A stretch of 9,075 nucleotides of DNA, from assembly GCA_023249165.1 (NCBI GenBank), contig JAHFDE010000084.1, positions 1-9,075 of the forward strand, in the 5' to 3' direction. The DNA is from Candidatus Methylomirabilota bacterium. Its GTDB lineage: Bacteria > Methylomirabilota > Methylomirabilia > Methylomirabilales > CSP1-5. Position numbers and translations under genes: made by a program. The notes beneath the pieces were generated by a model that saw only the letters and a program-made list of their open reading frames with translations, was not told the origin of the DNA and did not search any database. Each line of letters starts with the position of its first letter. The first letter of the stretch is position 1. Shown in pieces: positions 1 to 5,916 of the stretch.

Positions 1-272
1 TAATGGTGCAGACACCCATGCGCGCAGAAATCGGGCCTGGGGGAGTCATGAGGCCTGACAGTTAACAAGGCGTTGCACCTGACGTCAGGAGAAAAAGGTG
101 TCAGGAACCTTTTTTCTTGACACGACTGGCGGAGGATGAAAGGTGCCCGGTACCTTTTCGCCTCAAGCGAAGGCGATAGACCTCGGAATTAGAAAGTCTG
201 ACCTATGCGCCGTAGAGCAAGGCATGACGCATGAAAGTCAATAATGTCAATTACTTGGGTATGTATTCTTTC
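1..272. other. gene-free left flank of the toxin-antitoxin island
   Basis: I see no supportable coding sequence here on either strand. The stretch is less GC-rich than the uvrB side of the window. It contains a perfect 12-bp palindrome CCTGACGTCAGG (78-89), two related hairpins (92-157) and a stray TTAACA next to 61-67 that resembles the half-sites of the operator array further right. The mixture of short palindromes and lower GC fits a mobile or recently acquired segment, but no transposase or recombinase gene is visible. Confidence 0.5.
92..158. repeat. pair of REP-like hairpins
   Basis: Two imperfectly repeated palindromes lie 45 bp apart. The first pairs AAAAAGGT (92-99) with ACCTTTTT (107-114) around a 7-nt loop. 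The second pairs AAAGGT (139-144) with ACCTTT (152-157), also around a 7-nt loop. The 17-base cores (95-111 and 140-156) match at 14 positions, and every difference falls in or next to the loop. Such paired small palindromes are typical of REP/BIME-type elements mobilised in trans by RAYT (Y1) transposases. That identity is inference, because no transposase is in the window. The T-run after the first hairpin could also make it a terminator for a gene to the left. Confidence 0.5.
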
Positions 273-359
273 TGTTAACACTGGTAGATCTAGTTAACAT
301 GTGTTAACCATTGCGCTGTAAGTTAACATGTGTTAATATACCTACGTTAGATTAACATC
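273..359. promoter_or_regulatory. 29-bp phased operator array upstream of the HTH-Doc operon
   Basis: TGTTAA half-sites start at 273, 302 and 331, and TTAACA half-sites start at 294, 323 and 352. Both series have an exact 29-bp period. The DNA can be read as three tandem 29-bp units of TGTTAA-N15-TTAACA-N2. It can equally be read as two full 16-bp palindromes (TTAACA-TG-TGTTAA core at 294-307 and 323-336) with half-sites on each flank. The interior bases of the units are not conserved, so only the ends are under constraint, as expected for protein-binding sites. The array ends 20 bp before the antitoxin start and covers the predicted promoter. This suggests autorepression by the HTH antitoxin, alone or in complex with the toxin. 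Confidence 0.75.
311..339 (+). promoter_or_regulatory. promoter of the HTH-Doc operon
   Basis: The -35 candidate TTGCGC (311-316) and the -10 candidate TAATAT (334-339) are 17 bp apart. TG at 331-332 gives an extended -10 (TG-N-TAATAT). The -35 lies between the two full palindromes and the -10 overlaps the right arm of the second, so bound repressor would block polymerase. Transcription would begin near 346, leaving a leader of about 33 nt with AGGAA (365-369) as ribosome binding site ten bases before the ATG. Confidence 0.6.
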
Positions 360-379
360 GTGATAGGAATCTGAGAACC

Positions 380-637
380 ATGACCACAGAGAAATACATC
401 ACTATTCCTGAACTGGCAAAGCTCCTCGGCGTCAGCCGGATCGCGATCTATAACCGCGTCAAGAAGGGGGAGATTCCTGCCACAAAGATCGGTCGGACCT
501 ACGTTATTACGGACCAGACCGTAGCAGAGATCCTCGGCAGAAAGGTAACTGCCGAACGGAAGAAACGGATCGACGCCGCTGTGGCCAGGACAGTGCGCGA
601 ATATGGAGAAGTCCTGAAGATGCTGGGCAAGGAATAG
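380..637 (+). CDS. HTH antitoxin, excisionase/MerR-like DNA-binding protein
   Basis: This is an 85-residue protein. Residues about 7-50 form a small winged-helix domain of the excisionase/MerR type. The visible signature is an ITIPELAKLLGVS helix-turn-helix followed by RVKKGEIPATKIGR, where the G/P turn and the basic wing are family hallmarks. The charged C-terminal part (about 55-85, ending REYGEVLKMLGKE) looks like an amphipathic helix and is the likely toxin-binding arm. The gene is first in a two-gene operon and its stop codon overlaps the start of the Doc-type toxin by one base (TAGTG), which implies translational coupling. It probably neutralises the toxin and represses its own promoter through the TGTTAA/TTAACA array. 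The role is inferred from fold and position; that it is HTH rather than Phd-like is seen in the sequence. Confidence 0.85.
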   Translation: MTTEKYITIPELAKLLGVSRIAIYNRVKKGEIPATKIGRTYVITDQTVAEILGRKVTAERKKRIDAAVARTVREYGEVLKMLGKE

Positions 638-1056
638 TGCCAATTATTACAGTAGCAGATGTGGAGTACGTTGCCTTCCGACTCGCCAGGGAACACCTTG
701 CTTTCGATGAGCCAATTCCCGATTTCTCCACTCGGTTTCCTCATGTACTTGAAAGCTGCGTACTCACCCCATTTCAGACGTTTTCGGGCAAGGCTCTGTA
801 CCCATCCCTTGTTGCCAAGGCCAGTGTTCTCTTTTATCTCATGATCAAAAATCATCCTTTTCAGAACGGTAACAAGAGAATCGCCATAACCACTCTGCTC
901 GTATTTCTCCTCCAGAACGGCAAGTGGATACGGGCCGATACCCAAGAACTCTACAATTTCACGGTGTGGGTAGCGCAGAGTCCAGCAGGATTCAAAGACC
1001 AGGTCGTTGACGCGATACAGAAGTTCATTCGGACGCACCTGGTGAAGGCGGGTTAG
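637..1056 (+). CDS. doc: Doc-type (Fic fold) toxin
   Basis: This 139-residue protein starts at GTG, placed by the one-base overlap with the antitoxin stop. The Fic/Doc motif HPFQNGNKR lies at residues 73-81 (H73, F75, N79, K80, R81), preceded by a helix (about 58-72) and a flap region around residue 50. Doc proteins have K where true Fic AMP-transferases have G (NKR against NGR). The family model, P1 Doc, phosphorylates EF-Tu and stops translation; that activity is inferred here. The fifth motif position is Asn77, whereas P1 Doc has an Asp that helps bind metal, so activity may differ. Length matches the family (about 125-140). The gene ends 34 bp from the convergent uvrB end. Base composition is lower in GC than uvrB and its neighbours, suggesting transfer. 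Confidence 0.88.
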   Translation: MPIITVADVEYVAFRLAREHLAFDEPIPDFSTRFPHVLESCVLTPFQTFSGKALYPSLVAKASVLFYLMIKNHPFQNGNKRIAITTLLVFLLQNGKWIRADTQELYNFTVWVAQSPAGFKDQVVDAIQKFIRTHLVKAG

Positions 1057-1087
1057 TGCACTTTTCTGCACTGCACTATCCTGCACT
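1055..1087. repeat. TGCACT repeat cluster between convergent genes
   Basis: TGCACT occurs at 1057, 1067, 1072 and 1082, giving spacings of 10, 5 and 10 bp in a 34-bp gap between the convergent doc and uvrB ends. AGTGCA (1055-1060) can pair with TGCACT (1067-1072) around a 6-nt loop, and a short T-run follows at 1089-1092. It could be a weak terminator. It could also be a scar at the right boundary of the toxin-antitoxin island. Neither role is shown. Confidence 0.4.
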
Positions 1088-1090
1088 GTT

Positions 1091-3091
1091 TTAGGTTTCG
1101 ATGATGCCGAGCATGCGGCGTTCGAGATCGCGGATCTGGTCGCGAAGCTCGGCGGCCCGCTCAAACTCCAGCCGCTTGGCCGCCTGCCTCATCTGCTTCT
1201 CCAAGGTCGCGACAAGGGCAGGGATCTCTTCCCGAGGGACGTACTTCATCCGCTCGTCCTCGGGCAGGGCGGGCACCGTGTAGTAGTCCCGCTCGTAGAT
1301 CGAGGCGAGGACATCGGTGATCTGCTTCTTGATGGTCTCCGGGGTGATACCATGTTTCGTGTTGTACGCCATCTGCAGGGCCCGCCGCCGGCTCGTCTCC
1401 TCTAACGCCGCCTTCATGGAGCGGGTGGTGACATCGGCGTAGAGGATCGCCTTGCCTTCCACATTGCGTGCGGCCCGACCCATGGTCTGGATGAGGGATC
1501 CCGACGACCGCAGGAACCCTTCCTTGTCGGCATCGAGGATGGCGACGAGGGAGACTTCGGGGATGTCGAGCCCCTCTCGGAGGAGGTTGATCCCGACGAG
1601 GGTGTCGAACTTGCCCAGGCGGAGGTTGCGGATGATCTCATTGCGTTCGAGGGTGTCGATATCCGAGTGGAGGTAGCGGACCCGGATGCCGTGCTCGGCG
1701 AGATAGTCGGTGAGCTCCTCGGCCATCCGCTTCGTGAGGGTGGTGACGAGGACCCGCTGGTCGTTTGTGGCGCGAATCCGAATCTCATGCATGAGGTCAT
1801 CGATCTGGCCCCGGGTGGGCCGGACCTCGATCTCGGGGTCGATGAGCCCCGTCGGCCGGATGATCTGCTCCGCGACGAGGCCGTGGGTTTTCTGGATTTC
1901 ATAGGGTCCGGGCGTGGCCGAGACATAGATCGCCTGGTGTACGCACCGCTCGAACTCGGCGAACGTGAGCGGGCGGTTATCGAGGGCGGAGGGGAGGCGG
2001 AACCCATGCTCGACCAGGGTTTCCTTCCGGGACCGATCTCCCCGATACATGCCGTGCAGCTGGGGGATCGTCTGGTGCGACTCGTCGATAATGACCAGGG
2101 CATCCTTCGGGAGATAGTCCATGAGGGTCGGGGGGGGCTCTCCGGCTGTCCGCCCCGTGAGATGGCGCGAGTAGTTTTCGATGCCCTTACAGGTTCCGAT
2201 CTCGCGCATCATCTCGAGGTCAAAGAGGGTCCGCTGTCGCAGGCGTTGGGCCTCGAGGAGCTTGCCCGTTTTCTCGAGCCCGGTGGCCCGCTCTTCGAGC
2301 TCCTCCTCGATGGCTTCGAGGGCCCGCTGTCGCCGCTCTTCCGGCGTGACGTAGTGGTTGGCGGGGTAGATGGGGGCCCGGTGGAGTTTCTGGAGCTTTG
2401 CCCCGGTGAGCGGGTCGATCTCCCAGAGGCCCGCAACCTCATCCCCCCAGAGTTCCACCCGGACGGCGGTATCTGCGTAGGCGGGGAAGATCTCGACCAC
2501 GTCGCCGCGGACGCGGAACGTTCCGCGGTGAAAATCGTAGTCGTTCCGCTGGTACTGGATCTCGACCAGCTTCCGGAGCATCTCCTCGCGGTGACACCAC
2601 CCCCCCTGTTCGAGGAAGACCATCATGCCGTAGTAGGCCTCGGGAGAGCCTAACCCGTAGATACAAGAGACCGACGCGACGATGATCACGTCCCGCCGCT
2701 CGAGCAGGGAGCGAGTGGCGGAGTGGCGCAGCTTGTCGATGTGCTCGTTGATCAGGGCATCCTTCTCGATATAGGTGTCGGTCTGGGGGATGTAGGCCTC
2801 TGGCTGGTAGTAGTCGTAGTAGCTGACGAAGTATTCGACGGCATGATCGGGGAAGAAGGTCTTGAACTCGTTGTAGAGCTGGGCGGCCAGCGTCTTGTTA
2901 TGGGCAATGATCAGGGTCGGCCGTTCGCTCGCCGCGATGACGTTGGCCATGGTGAAGGTCTTGCCCGACCCGGTCACGCCCAGGAGGACCTGGTGCCGCC
3001 GCCCCTCGGCAATCCCCTCCGTGAGCTGCTGGATGCCCCGGGGTTGATCCCCTTTCGGTTCGAACTCGTAGTGGAGCCTGAAGAGAGACAT
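1091..3091 (-). CDS. uvrB: UvrABC excinuclease subunit B
   Basis: This is the DNA damage-verification helicase of nucleotide excision repair: UvrA loads it at lesions and it recruits UvrC. The product is 666 residues from the ATG at 3091, close to the usual length (E. coli 673). Visible landmarks are Walker A GVTGSGKT (38-45), the damage-probing beta-hairpin tyrosines YYDYYQPEAY (91-100), SVSCIYGLG (140-148), the DESH box (336-339), the C-terminal helicase half with the QTMGRAARN motif, and a C-terminal UVR domain (about 628-666) that contacts UvrC. An ATG at 3157 gives 22 extra residues, but it lies in the predicted promoter and lacks family similarity. The ATG at 3091 has a GAGGGGG Shine-Dalgarno just upstream and begins MSLFRLHYEFEPKGDQP, as usual for UvrB. 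All motifs are intact. Confidence 0.98.
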   Translation of the reverse strand: MSLFRLHYEFEPKGDQPRGIQQLTEGIAEGRRHQVLLGVTGSGKTFTMANVIAASERPTLIIAHNKTLAAQLYNEFKTFFPDHAVEYFVSYYDYYQPEAYIPQTDTYIEKDALINEHIDKLRHSATRSLLERRDVIIVASVSCIYGLGSPEAYYGMMVFLEQGGWCHREEMLRKLVEIQYQRNDYDFHRGTFRVRGDVVEIFPAYADTAVRVELWGDEVAGLWEIDPLTGAKLQKLHRAPIYPANHYVTPEERRQRALEAIEEELEERATGLEKTGKLLEAQRLRQRTLFDLEMMREIGTCKGIENYSRHLTGRTAGEPPPTLMDYLPKDALVIIDESHQTIPQLHGMYRGDRSRKETLVEHGFRLPSALDNRPLTFAEFERCVHQAIYVSATPGPYEIQKTHGLVAEQIIRPTGLIDPEIEVRPTRGQIDDLMHEIRIRATNDQRVLVTTLTKRMAEELTDYLAEHGIRVRYLHSDIDTLERNEIIRNLRLGKFDTLVGINLLREGLDIPEVSLVAILDADKEGFLRSSGSLIQTMGRAARNVEGKAILYADVTTRSMKAALEETSRRRALQMAYNTKHGITPETIKKQITDVLASIYERDYYTVPALPEDERMKYVPREEIPALVATLEKQMRQAAKRLEFERAAELRDQIRDLERRMLGIIET

Positions 3092-3128
3092 ATCCCCCTC
3101 GCGAAGCGTCTGAGGTGTCCCTTGAAGG

Positions 3129-3157
3129 ATTATCCCTGAAAGGGGGACAACAGACAA
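3129..3157 (-). promoter_or_regulatory. uvrB promoter
   Basis: Read on the minus strand, TTGTCT (3152-3157) and GATAAT (3129-3134) are 17 bp apart, matching sigma-70 -35 and -10 boxes at 4 and 5 of 6 positions. Transcription would begin near 3122, leaving a leader of about 30 nt before the ATG at 3091. No LexA-like box is evident to me. The position argues against the upstream ATG at 3157 as a start. Confidence 0.5.
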
Positions 3158-3256
3158 GGACCGCGGGGGTTGAACGCCCTCACGGGCCCTGCGTTGGATC
3201 CTTGCTGTCCGCTCGCGCTCGGGGGGTCCCTTGTGCCTCGGGGGGCGGGGCGGGTG

Positions 3257-3721
3257 CTATCCCTCTTCTTTCGGGGGGGCCGCAGGCTCCTCGGGTGCGG
3301 CGGAAGGGGCGCCCTCAGCGGGGGAGGTTGCCTTCGGGGCCGCGGGACGCTGCCCTGGCGCCTCGAGAGGGGTGAGCTTAGCGGCCGGGGTCAGATCGTG
3401 GACCCGACGCCTCCACTCGATGTACGGTTCGCTGGGGTTCCAGCTGGGGGAAAGAGAGATGCGCAGGATCTGGCCCGGCTGGATCACGCTCGGGTTCTGG
3501 ATCCCATCGCGATTCGTGTGCAGAATTTGGACCCACTGACGGGCGTCCCCGTAGTAATAGGCCGCCAAGAGGTGCAGGTTATCGTTCGACTGAACCTGGT
3601 GCAGGGCCTCGATCGGGGTCGTCGCATCGGACGGGGTGCCCGATGGTGCCTGAGCGTGCAGAGGGGTGACGACGACGAGGATCAGAAAAGTGGTGAGGGG
3701 GATCGGCCATCGCCATTGCAT
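3257..3721 (-). CDS. secreted LysM-domain protein
   Basis: This 154-residue protein has a signal peptide (1-23; hydrophobic core about 9-20; likely cleavage LHA|QA), then one LysM domain (about 41-89) with the typical YYYGDARQW, ILHTNRDGI and IQPGQILRI blocks. A Pro/Ala/Glu-rich tail without predicted fold fills 111-154. LysM binds N-acetylglucosamine glycans, so the protein probably sits on peptidoglycan outside the cytoplasmic membrane. No catalytic domain is visible. The usual GDTL turn reads NDNL (47-49), a mild divergence. The start is fixed by a strong AAGGAGGT seven bases upstream. The first 40 bases overlap the 3' end of the HNH gene in another frame, so the two are probably cotranscribed. 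Confidence 0.85.
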   Translation of the reverse strand: MQWRWPIPLTTFLILVVVTPLHAQAPSGTPSDATTPIEALHQVQSNDNLHLLAAYYYGDARQWVQILHTNRDGIQNPSVIQPGQILRISLSPSWNPSEPYIEWRRRVHDLTPAAKLTPLEAPGQRPAAPKATSPAEGAPSAAPEEPAAPPKEEG

Positions 3722-4281
3722 GGATAGACCTCCTTGCTGTCTCCGTTGCCTGTCAGAGACCCGACCGCCTCGGCGGGCAGGTACTTCTCCCAGACATGCA
3801 AATGGCGGGCCGATTGAGCCAGGATCGTGAGATACAGGGCCGAGAGTGGCTTGGATGGCTTGCGGATCAGGAACATCCCGGCCTGCTGGGGGGTCCGGCT
3901 GCCCTTTCGGGTGTTACAGGCCCGGCATGCGCTGACCACATTCTCCCAGATCGTTTTCCCCCCCAGCGAGCGAGGTACGATATGATCGATGGTCATCCGC
4001 TCGCCGCCGTTACGCCCGCAGTACTGACACGTATACCAGTCTCGTTTGAGGATATTCTTCTTATTGAACGAGAGGGCGTGGTTCCCGGCTCTCCTGATAT
4101 AGCGCTGGAGGCGGATGACCGAGGGGATCAGCATGGCCAAGGAGGGGGAACGGATGAGGTCTGCCGTGTCCTCGACCCGCTCTGCCCGACCGGTAAAGAG
4201 CAGGACGATGGCCCGGCGCACGTCGCAAACCTGAAGCGGTTCAAACGATCGGTTCAGGATCAGAACTTTATGGGGCTCCAT
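3682..4281 (-). CDS. HNH endonuclease family protein (McrA-like)
   Basis: This 199-residue protein belongs to the widespread stand-alone HNH family (COG1403-like). The N-terminal part starts with VLILNRSFEPL, typical of the family. The HNH centre carries zinc cysteines CQYC (85, 88) and CRAC (119, 122), the catalytic DH pair (99-100, in TIDHIVPRS) and N114 (WENVV), followed by NTRKGSRTP (123-131). The first H of the name is therefore D99-H100; all expected residues are present. Family members usually end soon after a WEKYL-like stretch (here 164-168). The last 30 or so residues are an unusual tail that overlaps the LysM gene and its ribosome binding site. GAGGG lies six bases upstream of the ATG. 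The cellular role of this family is not established; DNA nicking or cleavage is the expected chemistry. Confidence 0.9.
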   Translation of the reverse strand: MEPHKVLILNRSFEPLQVCDVRRAIVLLFTGRAERVEDTADLIRSPSLAMLIPSVIRLQRYIRRAGNHALSFNKKNILKRDWYTCQYCGRNGGERMTIDHIVPRSLGGKTIWENVVSACRACNTRKGSRTPQQAGMFLIRKPSKPLSALYLTILAQSARHLHVWEKYLPAEAVGSLTGNGDSKEVYPCNGDGRSPSPLF

Positions 4282-4316
4282 ACACGGCCCTCTGAGGGGG
4301 CTTCAGGACATCACCC

Positions 4317-4345
4317 TTGGTACCACAGCCTCTCTCCTTTGTCAA
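4317..4345 (-). promoter_or_regulatory. putative promoter of the HNH-LysM pair
   Basis: On the minus strand a perfect TTGACA (4340-4345) is followed after 17 bp by TACCAA (4317-4322), a poor -10. Transcription would start near 4310, about 30 nt before the HNH ATG. The perfect -35 and good spacing support it, while the weak -10 suggests low activity or an activator. Confidence 0.4.
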
Positions 4346-4516
4346 GACCATCGGCCGCCCCTGGACGCTCCTCTCTGTGTGGCTTCGGGTGGCAGGGGGT
4401 GTGGCGAAACTCTCCTGCGCATGGTGTCGTCTGTCGTGGGCTACGGCGGGGGTCTTGTGCGATAACGATAGGGCCAGTCCGGAGGAGGTTCACGAACGCG
4501 TTGGTCACGGGAATGG

Positions 4517-4552
4517 AAAGGGGGAGAGGACCTTCGCCCCCTCCCCCCTTTT
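4517..4552. terminator. possible bidirectional terminator
   Basis: GGGGGAG (4520-4526) pairs with CTCCCCC (4541-4547). AAA (4517-4519) and TTTT (4549-4552) flank the stem, so a short T-run follows it on either strand. It lies 15 bp beyond the stop of the small exported protein encoded on the minus strand, the right place for its terminator. The T-runs are short (3-4), so efficiency may be modest. Confidence 0.5.
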
Positions 4553-4566
4553 CGTGGATGAGCCGG

Positions 4567-4842
4567 TTAATACCCGGGCTTCGCGGCGGGCACCGTCGGG
4601 GCCTTCACCCCGAGCTTCTCCAGGCCGGCCGTCAGCTTGGCAGTCGCCTCATCCTTCTTGCCTTCGCTGAGGGCCTTGTCCCCATCACTGCAGAGCTTCG
4701 AGGCCTCTGCATTCGGGGTCTTCTTCAATGCGTCCTGGCACTGCTTGGAGAGTGCCTGCGGGTCTGCCTGAGCCCAGGCCGCCGGGATTGCCACGAAGCT
4801 CGCGATCGTCGCCACAAGGATTGCCGATACAGCCTTCTTCAT
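4567..4842 (-). CDS. small exported two-cysteine protein
   Basis: This is a 91-residue protein from the ATG at 4842, chosen because AAAGGAGAT lies six bases upstream and a normal signal peptide follows. A longer in-frame start at 4899 adds 19 residues with no hydrophobic function. The signal peptide spans 1-24 (MKKAVSAILVATI..., cleavage near AWA|QA). The mature part of about 67 residues is helical and charged, with only two cysteines (in KQCQDAL and KLCSDG). These could form a disulphide joining two helices in the periplasm. The C-terminus is Pro/Ala-rich. I do not recognise the family and assign no function. The gene is monocistronic, with a gene-free region upstream and a possible terminator downstream. 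Confidence 0.75.
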   Translation of the reverse strand: MKKAVSAILVATIASFVAIPAAWAQADPQALSKQCQDALKKTPNAEASKLCSDGDKALSEGKKDEATAKLTAGLEKLGVKAPTVPAAKPGY

Positions 4843-5205
4843 CTGGATCTCCTTTCTGGGACACACGTTGGCGGTTTTCTCTTCCATCATGAAACGCACT
4901 GCTTCTCCTCTGGTTTCTCACCCCCCTTCCCAAGTGCGGACCTGAGGGTCGGTCCATACGATCGAGGGTAAAGGTCACCTAATGGCAACCTCCATGCCAT
5001 GCCGGGAAGAAGGTTGACGGTGGCGGGCGCGATCCCTCCGATCTTCCGGGTTTTATTGAGGAAGCCTCAGTGCCCGCGTGAGAGTCGGACGGACAGTTCT
5101 TGGCGGGCGAGGATGTAAGGTTTACACGGTGAGGGGAGTAAGAGTTACCGGCTAAAGCGGCAGCACACCCCCCGTGCATGTCCGGCCGTTCGCGCATGGG
5201 ATTCC
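4843..5205. other. gene-free region with two GTAA-N3-TTAC palindromes
   Basis: No credible gene lies here; a 72-codon minus-strand frame (4979-5197) lacks a ribosome binding site and family features. Two small palindromes stand out: TGTAA-GGT-TTACA (5114-5126) and GTAA-GAG-TTAC (5138-5148). Their centres are 23 bp apart, about two helical turns. A short TGAGG/CCTCA hairpin lies at 5057-5069, and GGAAGA (5005-5010) can pair with TCTTCC (5042-5047). The left part must hold the promoter of the small exported protein (4567-4842), and the right part the 3' flank of the repeat-protein gene. I could not place a convincing promoter. Confidence 0.45.
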
Positions 5206-5898
5206 CTATGGCCCGTGCCAGGTGAGCCTCCCCGCGTGCCCGATGAGGCTCAGGCGCGGGGTGCCGTCAGGCAGCACCGCGAGCTCGGCGCGTTCCGTCG
5301 CCCCTTTGTCGGAGAGGATCACGCGCACTTCCCCGTCTCGCCCCAGGTCGAGCGCCGCGCGGAGCTTTGCCGTCGCGTCCACGAGGCCGACGGCCGGCTT
5401 GCCGTCAGGCAATACGAACAGCCCGACGCGTCTTCCATCCCTGTCTATGAGGCTCACACTCGGCAGACCGTCCGGCCCCAGCTTCAACTGGACATAGGCC
5501 TTCCCTTCCTTATCTGCCAGGTCGAGGCTCGGGGATCCGTCGGCCGAGACGTAGAGCCCTCCCCGGCGCGTCGAGCTCTTGTCGTACAAGGCCAGCCCTG
5601 CGCTGCCATCGGCCCGGACATACACAAAGGCGCGGCTTTTTTCGTCCCTGTCGGCGAGGGCTAGATTCACCGAGCCGTTTGCGGTCTCCAACCAAGCACG
5701 GGCGTTTCCCCGCGCGTCCCGGAGGACGAACTTCTCGGCCTCGACCACCGGTGCCACTGTGGGGGGCGCGGACTGACCCGTCAGCACGGCGGTAACGATC
5801 CCCCCCAGGACGAGGGCGGTCGCCCACCTCCACCGGCGGTTGTCCCGCTCCACTCGATGTAGCCTCCTGACCAGGGTCTGCATCGTCTGCTCGTTCAT
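5206..5898 (-). CDS. membrane-anchored short-repeat protein
   Basis: This 230-residue protein starts with a charged, possibly coiled-coil segment (1-24, rich in R and E). A single membrane helix follows (about 25-41), then a spacer, and from about residue 54 to the end come about seven degenerate repeats of 22-23 residues. Each repeat has the pattern (S/A)(V/L)xLxDxxGxx...(F/Y/L)xV..DG.P, with the DG turn recurring at 97, 120, 143, 164, 188 and 211. The regular alternation of hydrophobic residues with G/D turns suggests a beta-solenoid or stacked beta-hairpin surface domain outside the membrane. I know of no assigned function. The gene lies 18 bp behind the zinc-ribbon gene that ends at 5917, probably in one operon. 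GGAG seven bases before the ATG supports the start. Confidence 0.8.
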   Translation of the reverse strand: MNEQTMQTLVRRLHRVERDNRRWRWATALVLGGIVTAVLTGQSAPPTVAPVVEAEKFVLRDARGNARAWLETANGSVNLALADRDEKSRAFVYVRADGSAGLALYDKSSTRRGGLYVSADGSPSLDLADKEGKAYVQLKLGPDGLPSVSLIDRDGRRVGLFVLPDGKPAVGLVDATAKLRAALDLGRDGEVRVILSDKGATERAELAVLPDGTPRLSLIGHAGRLTWHGP

Positions 5899-5916
5899 CG
5901 CTTTCTCCGTTTTCCT

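Noticed and set aside
273..359. CRISPR array or plasmid-type iterons
   Set aside because: Only about three units, short degenerate interiors, no cas or rep gene nearby, and the sites sit exactly over a toxin-antitoxin promoter.
499..1164. 221-codon minus-strand frame across the toxin-antitoxin genes
   Set aside because: It is antisense to two recognisable overlapping genes and runs into the uvrB end; no family features.
1667..2653. 328-codon plus-strand frame inside uvrB
   Set aside because: Mirror of the uvrB codons on the opposite strand, caused by GC-rich third positions.
3092..3157. 22-residue N-terminal extension of UvrB
   Set aside because: Overlaps the predicted promoter, lacks UvrB similarity, and a better start with a ribosome binding site lies at 3091.
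4311..4508. 65-codon minus-strand frame
   Set aside because: Overlaps the predicted HNH promoter, has no good ribosome binding site, and its composition looks random.
3796..4971. 391-codon plus-strand frame
   Set aside because: Antisense to the HNH gene and the small exported protein, both with clear motifs; no sensible protein features.
4979..5197. 72-codon minus-strand frame
   Set aside because: No ribosome binding site or domain; composition looks like translated intergenic DNA.
4900..5205. tRNA, group II intron or insertion-sequence remnant
   Set aside because: No cloverleaf, no domain V-like hairpin, no terminal inverted repeats and no transposase fragment that I could recognise.
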